From Pseudomonas fluorescens (lineage in GTDB: Bacteria; Pseudomonadota; Gammaproteobacteria; Pseudomonadales; Pseudomonadaceae), in assembly GCF_001902145.1 (NCBI RefSeq), contig NZ_MRST01000027.1, forward strand, positions 788,519-852,518: a stretch of 64,000 nucleotides of DNA, given 5' to 3'. Made by a program: the position numbers and the translations under genes. Under the pieces are notes generated by a model. That model did not search any database. It had not been told where the DNA came from and was given only the letters and a program-made list of their open reading frames with translations. Every line of letters starts with the position of its first letter. Position 1 is the stretch's first letter. Of the stretch, positions 33,678 to 43,518 are shown piece after piece.

Positions 33678-34718
33678 TTACCAACGAAAACGCAGTTGTG
33701 CCTGGGGCTCAGGTGCAACAGCCGGTTGCGTGCCATCGATCACCACTGGCTGGGCCGGGGCTTCGCCAGCAGGGATCTCCTGCAGCTTGGCCAGGCTCAA
33801 TTGGGTGCGCAGTTGTTCGGCGCTGCCATTGACGCGATACACAATCCGGTTGCCATCCACCCACTGCGGCTGGCCGCCAAAGGGCTCCAGCAAACGACCC
33901 AGGGCGGCGTAGCGCTCCAGGTTCATGCCTTGCACTTCAAGCAGTTGCTCACTGCTCACCCCTGGCTTGACCGCAAAGCGCGGCGCCAGCTTTTGGCTGA
34001 CCGCCAGCAATACCGCGTCGGCGAGCGCGGCAGTGTCAGCGCCTTGGGCGGTACCCTCTTCAGCCTTGTCGCCTAGCCACAGGCGCCATTTGGCCTGCCA
34101 TTGACTGCCTTCCTGGCGCGCATGCACCGCCAGCAAAGCATCGGCACCGTAACGCTCGGAGGCTGCGCGCAAAGGCGTGGCGTCCGGGCTTTCAAGATTC
34201 GGCGCGGTGGCGACTACCTGTTCATCCAGGTCTCCGAGCGGCAAGCGCAGCGGCAGACCCCGGTGTTGCGCGGCCCGGCGCAAGGCCTGGGCAACGGCCT
34301 GGCCATCGCCGACCAGGCTGCTGCCTTCAGTTGAATCGTTCAGCCACCAACCCAGGATCGGCGGCCGGTTGCTGCCCCAGATCGACAGGCCCGCATCACG
34401 CAAGGCGCGGTCGGTGCTGACCGGGTCGAAGTCCACTTGCAGGCTTTCCGGCGGGCCGGCGTCGTAGCCGTACTGGCTGATGATTTGTTGCGGGTCTTTG
34501 CGGATCGCCGCCAGGCCAGGACCATCGGCGGCCTTGGCGTCGCCGGTCAGGCGGATCACCAGGGTCTGCACGGCACGCTGGGTGGCCTGGTCGCGCTCTT
34601 GGGGCGACTGGCTGCTGACCGGTTCAAGTACTTGATAGAGGCCATTGAGGGTTTCGGCATGACTCGCCAGGCTGACCAACGACAAGCAGCCTACAAAGAA
34701 GAATTTACACAGACGCAT
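33678..34718 (-). CDS. DUF2066 domain protein, exported (346 aa)
   Basis: Signal peptide (KFFFVGCLSLVSLASHAET) then DUF2066 with the features ERDQATQRAVQTLVIRLTGD and WWLNDSTEGSSLVGDGQ, and a Pro/Gln-rich C-terminal end. The ATG at 34718 is chosen because the longer reading upstream lacks a signal peptide. Function unknown; in Pseudomonas it stands beside purM and a PerM-type gene, as here. Confidence 0.85.
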   Translation of the reverse strand: MRLCKFFFVGCLSLVSLASHAETLNGLYQVLEPVSSQSPQERDQATQRAVQTLVIRLTGDAKAADGPGLAAIRKDPQQIISQYGYDAGPPESLQVDFDPVSTDRALRDAGLSIWGSNRPPILGWWLNDSTEGSSLVGDGQAVAQALRRAAQHRGLPLRLPLGDLDEQVVATAPNLESPDATPLRAASERYGADALLAVHARQEGSQWQAKWRLWLGDKAEEGTAQGADTAALADAVLLAVSQKLAPRFAVKPGVSSEQLLEVQGMNLERYAALGRLLEPFGGQPQWVDGNRIVYRVNGSAEQLRTQLSLAKLQEIPAGEAPAQPVVIDGTQPAVAPEPQAQLRFRW

Positions 34719-34956
34719 GGAAGATTCCCGAACGACAATTTTAGCGGTTGGAACAGACCGCGTGATCTCGGCTTGGCAAGGCTGTGACACAGCGACCGGT
34801 AAAACATTCACAGGGTCCCGGTAAGTTTTCATACTGTCATAACGCTAGCGAGTTCAAGGCTATACCTTAATACGCGCGATTACCGGCCCGATTTGCATTT
34901 TTTTGAGCTCATATGCCCTGCCCGTCGGCCCGAGGATGGCCGCTGCCCCTCAAGCC

Positions 34957-34965
34957 TGATAAAAT
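34957..34965 (+). promoter_or_regulatory. Extended -10 promoter of purM
   Basis: TGATAAAAT (TG, one base, TAAAAT) lies about 95 bases before the purM ATG in the divergent region between DUF2066 and purM. Another AT-rich patch (34820-34905) may serve the minus-strand gene; otherwise nothing more is seen in that 341-base gap. Confidence 0.5.
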
Positions 34966-35059
34966 CGCGCGCCTTCGCAGACCGTCAACGGCAGGGCCCT
35001 TTCCAAAAGCCCCCGCCCGCCCGGTCGTTACCCAGAAATCCCCCCTAAAGGCCTGGATC

Positions 35060-36118
35060 ATGAGCAAGCAACCCTCCCTGAGCTACAAGGACGCCGGTGT
35101 AGACATCGACGCCGGTGAAGCATTGGTCGAACGCATCAAGAGCGTCGCCAAGCGCACTGCGCGCCCTGAAGTCATGGGTGGCCTGGGCGGTTTTGGCGCC
35201 CTCTGCGAAATCCCGGCCGGCTACAAGCAGCCTGTACTGGTGTCCGGCACCGACGGCGTGGGCACCAAGCTGCGCCTGGCCCTGAACCTGAACAAGCACG
35301 ACAGCATCGGCATCGACCTGGTCGCCATGTGCGTCAACGACCTGGTGGTGTGCGGCGCCGAGCCGCTGTTCTTTCTCGACTACTACGCCACCGGCAAGCT
35401 CAATGTCGAGACCGCGACCCAGGTCGTGACCGGCATCGGCGCCGGCTGCGAATTGTCGGGTTGCTCCCTGGTCGGCGGTGAAACCGCTGAAATGCCAGGC
35501 ATGTACGAAGGCGAAGACTACGACCTGGCCGGCTTCTGCGTGGGTGTGGTGGAAAAAGCCGAGATCATCGACGGCTCCAAAGTAGCTGCTGGTGACGCCC
35601 TGCTCGCCCTGCCATCGTCCGGCCCGCACTCCAACGGCTACTCGCTGATCCGCAAGATCATCGAAGTGTCCGGCGCCGACATCGAGAACATCCAGCTCGA
35701 CGGCAAGCCACTGACCGACCTGCTGATGGCCCCGACCCGCATCTACGTCAAGCCACTGCTCAAGCTGATCAAGGATACCGGCGCCGTCAAGGCCATGGCC
35801 CACATTACTGGCGGCGGCCTGCTGGACAACATCCCACGCGTACTGCCAAAAGGCGCCCAGGCGATTGTCGACGTGGCCAGCTGGCAGCGCCCGGCAGTCT
35901 TCGATTGGCTGCAGGAAAAAGGCAACGTCAACGAAACCGAAATGCACCGCGTGCTGAACTGCGGCGTGGGCATGGTGATCTGCGTCGCGCAGGAACACGT
36001 TGAAACCGCGCTGAACGTACTGCGTGAAGCCGGCGAGCAACCTTGGGTCATTGGCCAGATCGCCACTGCTGCCGAAGGTGCAGCCCAGGTTGAACTGAAG
36101 AACCTCAAGGCTCACTGA
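35060..36118 (+). CDS. purM: Phosphoribosylformylglycinamidine cyclo-ligase
   Basis: A 352-aa AIR synthetase starting MSKQPSLSYKDAGVDIDAG, with GGFGALCEIP, VSGTDGVGTKLRLA (ATP loop), GGETAEMPGMY and PSSGPHSNGYSLIRKI. It closes the imidazole ring of AIR from FGAM in purine synthesis. Its stop TGA overlaps the purN ATG by one base (TGATG), the usual purMN pair. Confidence 0.98.
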   Translation: MSKQPSLSYKDAGVDIDAGEALVERIKSVAKRTARPEVMGGLGGFGALCEIPAGYKQPVLVSGTDGVGTKLRLALNLNKHDSIGIDLVAMCVNDLVVCGAEPLFFLDYYATGKLNVETATQVVTGIGAGCELSGCSLVGGETAEMPGMYEGEDYDLAGFCVGVVEKAEIIDGSKVAAGDALLALPSSGPHSNGYSLIRKIIEVSGADIENIQLDGKPLTDLLMAPTRIYVKPLLKLIKDTGAVKAMAHITGGGLLDNIPRVLPKGAQAIVDVASWQRPAVFDWLQEKGNVNETEMHRVLNCGVGMVICVAQEHVETALNVLREAGEQPWVIGQIATAAEGAAQVELKNLKAH

Positions 36119-36768
36119 TGCCCCAGACCTGTGATGTCGTGGTGCTGCTTTCCGGCACCGGCAGTAACTTGCAGGCCCTGATCGACAGCACGCGCACCGG
36201 CGACAGCCCGGTGCGCATCGCTGCGGTGATTTCCAACCGCAGCGACGCCTACGGTCTGCAACGCGCCCGGGACGCGGGTATCGACACCCGCGCCCTGGAT
36301 CACAAGGCGTTCGAAGGTCGCGAGGCCTTCGACAGCGCCTTGGTCGAACTGATCGACGCCTTCAACCCCAAACTCGTGGTCCTTGCCGGTTTCATGCGCA
36401 TCCTCAGCGCAGATTTCGTCCGGCACTACGAAGGGCGCCTGCTCAATATCCACCCCTCCCTGCTGCCCAAATACAAAGGCATGCACACCCACCAGCGCGC
36501 TCTCGACGCCGGCGACCGTGAGCATGGCTGCAGCGTGCATTTTGTGACCGAGGAACTCGATGGCGGGCCTCTGGTCGTACAGGCAGTGGTTCCGGTAGAG
36601 TCAGGCGACTCGGCGCAGACGCTTGCGCAACGGGTTCATACCCAGGAACACAGGATTTACCCGCTGGCTGTTCGCTGGTTTGCCGAAGGACGGTTGATTC
36701 TTGGCGACCAGGGTGCATTATTGGACGACCAGTTACTCGCGGCCAGCGGCCACTTGATTCGAACCTAG
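36118..36768 (+). CDS. purN: Phosphoribosylglycinamide formyltransferase
   Basis: A 216-aa GART with the phosphate-binding GTGSNLQAL (about 13-21), the formyl-transfer segment FMRILSADFV ... RLLNIHPSLLPKYKG (Asn, His of the catalytic trio) and VTEELDGGPLVVQA (Asp). Coupled to purM by a one-base overlap. Followed eight bases later by a DUF3108 gene, so a three-gene operon is likely. Confidence 0.98.
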   Translation: MPQTCDVVVLLSGTGSNLQALIDSTRTGDSPVRIAAVISNRSDAYGLQRARDAGIDTRALDHKAFEGREAFDSALVELIDAFNPKLVVLAGFMRILSADFVRHYEGRLLNIHPSLLPKYKGMHTHQRALDAGDREHGCSVHFVTEELDGGPLVVQAVVPVESGDSAQTLAQRVHTQEHRIYPLAVRWFAEGRLILGDQGALLDDQLLAASGHLIRT

Positions 36769-36776
36769 GAGATTTT

Positions 36777-37490
36777 ATGCGTCGCGCCCTGCTTTTCGCT
36801 TTTGCGCTGTTCGCTTTGCCTGCCGTACAAGCGGCAGACCTTCACCCCTTCTCCGTCAGCTACACCGCCGACTGGAAACAACTGCCCATGAGCGGTTCGG
36901 CGGAACGCAGCCTGAGCAAGAATGGCGACGGTACCTGGACCTTGAATTTCAAGGCCTCGATGATGATTGCCAGCCTGACCGAAACCAGTGTGATCCTGTT
37001 CGACAAGGACACCCTGCAACCCAAGAGCTACAGCTTCGAACGTGGCGGCCTGGGCAAGGCGAAGAAGATCAACCTGGACTTCGACCAGAGCGCCAAGAAA
37101 GTCACCGGCTTTGAAAACAAAGACCCGGTCAACGTCACTCTCGAAAGCGGCATGCTCGACAAGTCCACCTACCAGCTTGCTCTGCAACGCGATGTTGCCG
37201 CTGGCAAAAAGAGCATGAGCTACCGCGTGGTTGAGGGTACCGATACCGATACCTACGACTTCCGCGTGATCGGCTCGGAAAAGGTCCAGACCAAGGTCGG
37301 TTCGATCGACGCGATCAAGGTCGAGCGCGTGCGCGACCCGTCGCAGAGCAAGCGCATCACGCAGATGTGGTTTGCCAAGGACCAGGGCGGCATCCTGGTT
37401 GCCCTGCGTCAGGTCGAGACTGACGGCAAGGAATACAACATCATGCTGCAGGATGGCACCGTTGACGGTAAGGCCGTCAAAGGCAGCTGA
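36777..37490 (+). CDS. DUF3108 domain protein, exported (237 aa)
   Basis: Signal peptide (LLFAFALFALPAVQAAD) and a DUF3108 body rich in beta strands, with FSVSYTADWKQLPMSGSAER near the start and the conserved TKVGSIDAIKVERVRDPS...MWFAKDQGGILVALRQVE end. Probably periplasmic; function unknown. It follows purN with eight bases between and is ended by a strong terminator. Confidence 0.88.
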   Translation: MRRALLFAFALFALPAVQAADLHPFSVSYTADWKQLPMSGSAERSLSKNGDGTWTLNFKASMMIASLTETSVILFDKDTLQPKSYSFERGGLGKAKKINLDFDQSAKKVTGFENKDPVNVTLESGMLDKSTYQLALQRDVAAGKKSMSYRVVEGTDTDTYDFRVIGSEKVQTKVGSIDAIKVERVRDPSQSKRITQMWFAKDQGGILVALRQVETDGKEYNIMLQDGTVDGKAVKGS

Positions 37491-37512
37491 TTGCGCTGAT
37501 GAGTTGAATAAG

Positions 37513-37540
37513 AGCCTCGCTGAATGCGGGGCTTTTTTTT
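37513..37540 (+). terminator. Terminator of the purM-purN-DUF3108 operon
   Basis: AGCCTCGC-TGAAT-GCGGGGCT stem with one wobble pair, followed by eight T. Confidence 0.9.
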
Positions 37541-37569
37541 GCCTGGGATTTTTAAGAGAGGCGACTACC

Positions 37570-37639
37570 GCTATCGCAGGCAAGCCAGCTCTCACATTGG
37601 AATGCGTTTCAAGGTGGGAGCTGGCTTGCCTGCGATAGC
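37570..37639. repeat. REPIN, class C
   Basis: GCTATCGCAGGCAAGCCAGC (from 37570) and its inverse ending GCGATAGC at 37639 around a short spacer; this class has CAGGCAAGCCAGCTC in place of the class A core. Confidence 0.9.
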
Positions 37640-37775
37640 GATGCCGAGGACACCCAGCCGACCCGAACATGAAACTTTTGTCATAAACCCCCTGCAGCTG
37701 CGACGCAATGTCGCGGTTTACGCGGCCTGCAGCATTGTTGCGTTTCCTGCAATGAATTATTTCGCGCAAAATCGG

Positions 37776-37805
37776 TTTACTTAGCAAGCTAACAAATCAT
37801 ATAAC
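37776..37805 (+). promoter_or_regulatory. Candidate sigma-70 promoter for the 37856 gene
   Basis: TTTACT (37776-37781) and TATAAC (37800-37805) with 18 bases between, about 50 bases before the start. An inverted repeat TTAGC-AA-GCTAA lies in the spacer and may be an operator. The rest of the 365-base gap holds the terminator and the REPIN. Confidence 0.45.
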
Positions 37806-37855
37806 AGAGGCCTGCGACGACTTGCCGCAGATCAACCAGAGATTGGAGCAAGCAG

Positions 37856-38044
37856 ATGACTGTAAAAGTAACTGAACGCGACGATGAACATATGTCCCAT
37901 GAAGCCGTAGGCCACGGGATTCACATCTGGGATGTCCATCAGCAAGACGTATTGGTCGGCATGTTTCACAACGAGAGCGACGCCCACAATTATAAAAACG
38001 AGCTCGAAACTCTCGAACTGCAACGCCAGGCAAAAAGCTCCTGA
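37856..38044 (+). CDS. Small conserved protein, hypothetical (62 aa)
   Basis: GGAG twelve bases upstream of the ATG at 37856 and a terminator after the stop show a real single-gene unit. The protein is acidic/His-rich (DDEHMSHEAVGHGIHIWDV; DVLVGMFHNESDAHNYKNEL) and soluble. Several histidines could bind a metal. No family recognised; seen as a small conserved protein in Pseudomonas. Confidence 0.75.
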   Translation: MTVKVTERDDEHMSHEAVGHGIHIWDVHQQDVLVGMFHNESDAHNYKNELETLELQRQAKSS

Positions 38045-38064
38045 AGCTCTGAAATCATGTTGAC

Positions 38065-38128
38065 GCCCGGCCCACGCAGCCGGGCCGTCCACATCAAAAA
38101 CCGCGCCATTCGAGCGCGGTTTTTTTTG
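38065..38128 (+). terminator. Terminator region of the 37856 gene (two hairpins)
   Basis: First hairpin GCCCGG...CCGGGC at 38065-38086, then AACCGCGC-CATTCGA-GCGCGGTT with eight T at 38096-38128. Confidence 0.88.
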
Positions 38129-38169
38129 TCAAAGATTCGGTATAAATTAATGTAACAAAAGCACACACA

Positions 38170-38188
38170 AATAATGATTCTCGATATC
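38170..38188. promoter_or_regulatory. Fur box upstream of the NIS siderophore operon
   Basis: AATAATGATTCTCGATATC matches the 19-base Fur consensus GATAATGATAATCATTATC at 14 positions and lies 46 bases before the NIS synthetase start. It implies iron-repressed transcription of the three-gene operon. Confidence 0.75.
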
Positions 38189-38230
38189 ATTCGTGCGCCT
38201 TTCATTCAGGCTCACGATTAGGGAATCAAT

Positions 38231-40159
38231 TTGATGCACGGAAATAGCAGGAAGCCGGAAAACACGTTGCAGGAACGCTGGAGCGAAGCGCTTGCCACCA
38301 CGCAATTTCAGGCCAGCCACATCGGCCTCAACGCCTTGATCAATACGCTGGCCCCCGCCGCCGAACGTAGCTTCCAACGCCTGATCCAAGCATTGTTTCG
38401 TGAAAGCCTGCTGGACCCCAGCACTCTCATTTATGACGAACATGGGCAATGCTCGCTGACACTGCCCTGCCAGGCTCACCTACGTTTTGATCATTTGCGT
38501 CCTGGCCGCATGGCAAGCTGGGACCTGCGTGGCAACGTCATCCTGTTGCGCGAAGGTCAGCCCGACCAGAAGATCCAGTTCCCATCACAGTTGTTGACGT
38601 TGCTTAACGCCAGCCTCACGTCACCTGCCGACCGGGAAGTGCTCAACCGCCTCAATGTCGAGATCGACGACAGCTTCATCAACGACACCTTGTGCCTCGC
38701 CTTCCATGAGCAATGGACGCTCAAGCTGCATGCGTCCATGGACCCGGAGCATCAAGGCAACCTGCTGAGTCATCTCAAGAACAGCCCGAGCGTTATCAAC
38801 CCGACTTCCGTGCTTGAACAGTGGGGAACATTGGGTCACCCATGGCACCCCAACTACAAGACCAAGCTGGGCCTGAATACCGCACAAGTCATCGACTATT
38901 CGCCAGAGTTCGAAGCACGCTTCCCGGTGCTGCTGTGCGCGCTGCATCGCCAGTTTGCCCATGTCGAAACGTTGGCCGGGACGGCAGATTACTGGCAGTG
39001 GTGGAGCGGGCACTTTGCGCAAGCAGCACAGCAATTGACCGCAGCACTGCAAGCGCAGGGCCTTCAGGCAGACGATTATCTGCCGTTGCCTGCTCACCCT
39101 TGGCAGGCACGCCAGGAGTTGCCTCAACTGTTCGCCAACGAAATCGGCGACAAACTGCTGGTGCTGACCGATATCGTCGCGTTTACCGCCCACCCCACCA
39201 TGTCATTCAGAACCGTGTTGCCTGAAGGCCGTCGCGATGCACCGATGGTCAAACTGCCCGTGTCGCTGCGACTGACCAGCGTGCAGCGCACCGTCTCACC
39301 GCGCTCGGCGCGCATGGGCCCACGGATCAGCCACCTGCTGCTGACCATCCTGGAGCGCGAGCCTGCGATCCAGAAAATCCTCAGCATCGTTCCCGAGCGG
39401 ATCGGTGTGCATTTCAAGCCACAACCGGCCAATGACGAGCACTCCCGTCACCTGGCGGTGCTCTATCGCGACAATCCCCAGAGCCAGCTCCAGCCGGACG
39501 AAATGGCCGTGCCGGTGGGCAGCCTGTTTGCCATTGATCAACACGGCCAGCCGCTGCTGCGCCAATGGGTGCGCCTGAGCCAAGGCAAGGATGACGCGGC
39601 GGCCATGCTCGCCTTCTTTCATGATTACGCGGCGATCAGTGTGCCGGCGCTGCTGGGTATGTATTTGCGCTACGGCATCGCTTTTGAGGCCCATCAACAG
39701 AACTCCTTCATGGTGATGGCCGCAGACGGACAATTGAGCCGCCTGCTGTTGCGCGACTTCGGCGATATCCGAATCGACCGCAAGACCTTGCACGCCCACG
39801 GCCTGGACATTGAACTGCACGACCCGAAGATGACGCTGTACGACGACGCGGGTTTCGTACGGGACAAGCTGCTGCACACCGTATTCATGTGCCATCTGGG
39901 CGAGCTCATCCTGCTTGCCGCGCGCCACTTCGACATCCCCCAGGCGCTGCTCTGGAATGAACTGTCGGCTCAGGTCAGCCAGTGTTTTGACGACCTGCGC
40001 TCGCAGGTTGATCCGCAACGCTGGGCCACCGAGCGCGAAGCACTGCTGGAGCAAGCGTGGCCGGCCAAGTCGTTCATGCGCATGCGCCTGCTGGAGAGTC
40101 ATGCCGATATCGTCGGGCGGTTGCCTAACCCGTTGAGCGCAGCCGCCAATGCCGACTAA
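38231..40159 (+). CDS. IucA/IucC-family NIS siderophore synthetase
   Basis: A 642-aa NRPS-independent siderophore synthetase. Family motifs: GHPWHPNYKTKLGLN (about residues 200-214), LPLPAHPWQARQELPQL, SFRTVLPEGRRDAPMVKLPVSLRLTS with the SxRT and KLP(I/V)S segments of the ATP/citrate site, HQQNSFMVM, and LLRDFGDIRI. These enzymes join a carboxylate such as citrate to amines or alcohols using ATP. It is the only biosynthetic gene in the operon, with no decarboxylase, monooxygenase or acetyltransferase beside it, which fits one-enzyme products of the rhizoferrin type (as with LbtA or FslA) rather than aerobactin. It overlaps the exporter gene by 11 bases. Two adjacent ATG starts are possible (38231 and 38234). 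Confidence 0.9.
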   Translation: MMHGNSRKPENTLQERWSEALATTQFQASHIGLNALINTLAPAAERSFQRLIQALFRESLLDPSTLIYDEHGQCSLTLPCQAHLRFDHLRPGRMASWDLRGNVILLREGQPDQKIQFPSQLLTLLNASLTSPADREVLNRLNVEIDDSFINDTLCLAFHEQWTLKLHASMDPEHQGNLLSHLKNSPSVINPTSVLEQWGTLGHPWHPNYKTKLGLNTAQVIDYSPEFEARFPVLLCALHRQFAHVETLAGTADYWQWWSGHFAQAAQQLTAALQAQGLQADDYLPLPAHPWQARQELPQLFANEIGDKLLVLTDIVAFTAHPTMSFRTVLPEGRRDAPMVKLPVSLRLTSVQRTVSPRSARMGPRISHLLLTILEREPAIQKILSIVPERIGVHFKPQPANDEHSRHLAVLYRDNPQSQLQPDEMAVPVGSLFAIDQHGQPLLRQWVRLSQGKDDAAAMLAFFHDYAAISVPALLGMYLRYGIAFEAHQQNSFMVMAADGQLSRLLLRDFGDIRIDRKTLHAHGLDIELHDPKMTLYDDAGFVRDKLLHTVFMCHLGELILLAARHFDIPQALLWNELSAQVSQCFDDLRSQVDPQRWATEREALLEQAWPAKSFMRMRLLESHADIVGRLPNPLSAAANAD

Positions 40160-41369
40160 CAACACAGCGCTGCGGCTGCTGGTGGTGATTCAGTTGGTGT
40201 CGATGGGGGCGATGGAAATGAGCGGCCCGTTCTGGCCGCTGCAAATCCAGAAGTTGCTGGGCACTGCAAATGCCCAGTACACCGGCCTGCTGTCTTCGCT
40301 GGTGTATGCCGGGCCGATGATGGCAGCGATGATTCTCACGCCCCTGTGGGGAAGACTCGGCGACCGTACCGGCCATAAGCTCATGATTATCCGCGCGCTG
40401 CTGGCGTTGGCGGTGTGCCAGGCGCTGGCTGCGATTACGCCTGACCCATGGTGGTTGGTGGCCATCCGCGTGGTACAGGGCGCATTGGCCGGTTTCATCG
40501 CCGCAGCCCAAGCCTACGCACTGGCCTGCTGCGGCGACGGTGGTCGCGGGCACATTCTTGCGCGGCTGCAATCAGCCACTGCCGTAGGCTCCCTGGCCGG
40601 ACCGGTGTTGGGCGGCTGGTTGATGGACATATCCGGTTTCGCATTGCTGTGCTACAGCGCCACCGCCGTCTGCCTGTTGTGCGCGATAATCAGCGCGTTT
40701 TTACCCAGCGACTCACCACGATCGAGACCTGCCCGCACGTCCAAGCCTGCCGCACTCCCCAGAGGCTGGATTGGCGCGATGTTGGGAATCATCGTATTGA
40801 TCCAGGCAGCCAGGATGATGCCGCAACCGTTTTACGCGTTATATGTCGCCGAGGTTTTGCAGGCGCCCGCGTGGCTGATCGGCGCCAGCTATGGCGCCAG
40901 CGCCTTGACCCTGGCGCTGTCCGCGCCGTTGTGGGGCCGCCTGTTCGATCGACATCAGCCAGCACATACGTTGCGCATCATCGAGTGGGTCACATGGGCC
41001 TGCGCCTTCACGCTGGCCTGCACGGCGCTGGCCAGTGAATGGTCGGGGTTTATCGCCAGCCGGCTGCTGTGGGGCGTGTGGCAGGGTGCTTTGTTGCCCG
41101 TGGCCTACACACTGATCGCCACTACCGTAGCGCACAGCCAGCAGGGTTTTGCCCTGGGCATGGGCAACAGCGCCGCGAAAGCCGGTGCGCTGTGCGGCGC
41201 ATTGTTGGGCGGTATCGGCATGGGGTGGGTGGGCCTGGCGCACAGCTTCTGGCTGGTCGCACTGACCTATGCCTTGGCCGCCGTGAGTATCCGCGCCATC
41301 CGCGCATTTGCGCGAGCGCCTGAGACATCCGATTTTTCTGTCAATACTTCTAATAACTCTGAGACATGA
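40149..41369 (+). CDS. MFS transporter, probable siderophore exporter
   Basis: A 406-aa protein with twelve predicted helices and the MFS loop GRLGDRTGHKLMIIRALLA (about 77-95) plus a matching loop GRLFDRHQPAHTLR in the second half. It overlaps the NIS synthetase at its start by 11 bases and the receptor start by 4 bases (ATGA), so the three genes are one translationally coupled operon. By position it should export the siderophore, as LbtB does in Legionella. Confidence 0.85.
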   Translation: MPTNNTALRLLVVIQLVSMGAMEMSGPFWPLQIQKLLGTANAQYTGLLSSLVYAGPMMAAMILTPLWGRLGDRTGHKLMIIRALLALAVCQALAAITPDPWWLVAIRVVQGALAGFIAAAQAYALACCGDGGRGHILARLQSATAVGSLAGPVLGGWLMDISGFALLCYSATAVCLLCAIISAFLPSDSPRSRPARTSKPAALPRGWIGAMLGIIVLIQAARMMPQPFYALYVAEVLQAPAWLIGASYGASALTLALSAPLWGRLFDRHQPAHTLRIIEWVTWACAFTLACTALASEWSGFIASRLLWGVWQGALLPVAYTLIATTVAHSQQGFALGMGNSAAKAGALCGALLGGIGMGWVGLAHSFWLVALTYALAAVSIRAIRAFARAPETSDFSVNTSNNSET

Positions 41370-43492
41370 TCATGAACAAATCGCAATTGGCAGTACTGCT
41401 GCCACTTCTTGGGTCGATAAGTGCTCCTGCCTGGGCCGATCAGACAGAACAGACACAGGCAGCGCCGACCAGCCTGCAACTACAGGCGACAGTGGTATCG
41501 GCCACGCGCAGCGAAACCAGCATTGCGCAGATTCCAGGCTCAGTGCAGGTGATCAATGAAGCGCAAATCCGCCAGCAGACCGGGGCAGGACGTCGGGTCG
41601 CCGATATCCTCGGCCAACTGGTGCCGGGCATTGCCCCTTCCAGCGGCGGCATGAGCAACTTCGGCCAGACGCTACGCGGGCGTAATACCCTGATCCTGAT
41701 CGACGGGGTTTCGCAAAACGCCACGCGCGATAACTTCCGCCAGCTCAACAGCGTGGCACCGGAAAGCATCGAGCGCATCGAAGTGATCTCGGGCGCCAGC
41801 AGTGTCTACGGCGCAGGCGCATCGGGCGGCATCATCAACATCATCACCAAACGCAACCAAGGTGAGGACCTGGCCTTCAGCAGCAAGATCGGCATGACCG
41901 CCGGCAACAACTTCAGCCACAAGGGGTTCGCTTACCAGGCGTTCCAAAGCGCCACCGGGCGCAAGGGCCCGGTGGACTGGTACCTCTCGGCCAACACCGT
42001 GCAGCGCAACGATCAGTTCGACGGTAATGGCAAGCGCATTCCCCAGGACACGTCCCAGGGCAGCAACATGGACACCGATACCTACGACCTGCAAGGTCGC
42101 TTCGGCTATGAGCTTGATGACGACAAGAAGATCAGCCTGTCGCTGCAAGACTACAAGGACGAACAAGACACCCGCTACACCAAGAACCCCCGCGTCACCA
42201 GCAACGCAGTCGCCGTAAAAGGCCTGGACCTGGGCGACCAACCCTACACCCACAACCAGGCGGTCAACCTCAACTACGCCGACAAGGATTTCTATGGCCA
42301 GGGCCTGCAGATCGAAAGCTACTGGCGGCGGGCCGACGCCCTGTTCTTTCCAGACCTGTCCCGAGGCCGGGCAGGCGTGTCAGATAACAACAGCGTGCAG
42401 GACGTCTACGGCCTGCGTGCGGCGATCGATACCCAGATGCCGGACATCGGCCCGGCAACGGGCAACCTGGTATGGGGCGCGGACTACGACCATGAAACCT
42501 CACGCCAGCGTGGCGACCAATACCGGGTCAATGGCCTGACCTACACGAAAACCGGTACCACGTTCGAACTGGGTCCAGATATCGAGACCACCACCAAAGC
42601 CATCTTTGGGCAGCTGTCCTACGACATCGACAACTGGACCTTGCGCGGTGGCGTACGTCGCGAATGGATTGAGAGCAAAGTCTCCGACAGCATCGCGTAC
42701 GGCGAAATCGTCCAGACCGGCAACCGCGCGACACTGCCCGGTGGCACGCTCAAATACGATGACACGCTGTATAACCTCGGTGCGGTGTACCACCTGACCG
42801 ACAACCAGGATGTGTTCGTCAACTTCAGCCAGGGCTTTTCCCTACCGGATATCCAGCGCTTCCTGCGTGACGTGAACAGCAAATACGATATTCAGGACCT
42901 CAATGCCCAGGCCTTGAAGGTCGACAGTTACGAGCTGGGCTGGCGTGGCGACTGGGACAAGTGGCAGGCCAGTGTCACCGCGTACGAAAACACCTCGGAT
43001 GTCACGCAGTTCTATGATGCCAATGATCGTGTGCTGCGCCTGATCAATCAGAAAGAACGCGTGCGTGGCGTCGAAACCGGCCTGACCTATAACATCACCG
43101 ACCAATGGTCCGTCGGCGGTACTTACGCTTACGCCAAAGGCGAGACCCAGCAGAACGGCAAGTGGATCGACCTGCCCGCCACCCGCATCTCCCCCGCCAA
43201 GACCACCGCCTTTGTCGGCTATGAGCGTGACGACTACAGCCTGCGCTTGCAGGGTATGCGCCTGGCCGATTATGACGCTGCGGCCAAGGACAACAACGGT
43301 CGCGATATCCAGGGCTACACCCTGGTCGACCTGCTGGGCTCGGTAAGGCTGCCGGTAGGCCGCCTTGAAGGTGCGGTGTACAACCTCACCAACCGCAACT
43401 ACCAGAACATGTTCGCCCAGGCCAATGCCCGCGCACCGTACCCGAATGCCGAGGGTCGTACCTTCAGCCTGAGTTACGCAGTGGATTGGTAA
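41366..43492 (+). CDS. TonB-dependent siderophore receptor, IutA-like
   Basis: A 708-aa outer-membrane receptor: signal peptide (to about ADQ, residue 25), TonB box region LQATVVSATRSETS (about 38-51), plug domain with RGRNTLILIDGVSQNATRDNFRQLNS and GASSVYGAGASGGIINIITK, and a 22-strand barrel ending FSLSYAVDW with terminal Trp. The plug sequence follows the IutA/ChtA pattern (receptors for citrate-hydroxamate siderophores) closely. ATG at 41366 and 41372 are both possible starts. It should take up the ferric form of the product of this operon. Confidence 0.9.
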   Translation: MIMNKSQLAVLLPLLGSISAPAWADQTEQTQAAPTSLQLQATVVSATRSETSIAQIPGSVQVINEAQIRQQTGAGRRVADILGQLVPGIAPSSGGMSNFGQTLRGRNTLILIDGVSQNATRDNFRQLNSVAPESIERIEVISGASSVYGAGASGGIINIITKRNQGEDLAFSSKIGMTAGNNFSHKGFAYQAFQSATGRKGPVDWYLSANTVQRNDQFDGNGKRIPQDTSQGSNMDTDTYDLQGRFGYELDDDKKISLSLQDYKDEQDTRYTKNPRVTSNAVAVKGLDLGDQPYTHNQAVNLNYADKDFYGQGLQIESYWRRADALFFPDLSRGRAGVSDNNSVQDVYGLRAAIDTQMPDIGPATGNLVWGADYDHETSRQRGDQYRVNGLTYTKTGTTFELGPDIETTTKAIFGQLSYDIDNWTLRGGVRREWIESKVSDSIAYGEIVQTGNRATLPGGTLKYDDTLYNLGAVYHLTDNQDVFVNFSQGFSLPDIQRFLRDVNSKYDIQDLNAQALKVDSYELGWRGDWDKWQASVTAYENTSDVTQFYDANDRVLRLINQKERVRGVETGLTYNITDQWSVGGTYAYAKGETQQNGKWIDLPATRISPAKTTAFVGYERDDYSLRLQGMRLADYDAAAKDNNGRDIQGYTLVDLLGSVRLPVGRLEGAVYNLTNRNYQNMFAQANARAPYPNAEGRTFSLSYAVDW

Positions 43493-43518
43493 CCGGCTGA
43501 CATTGCACGCTTAAAACA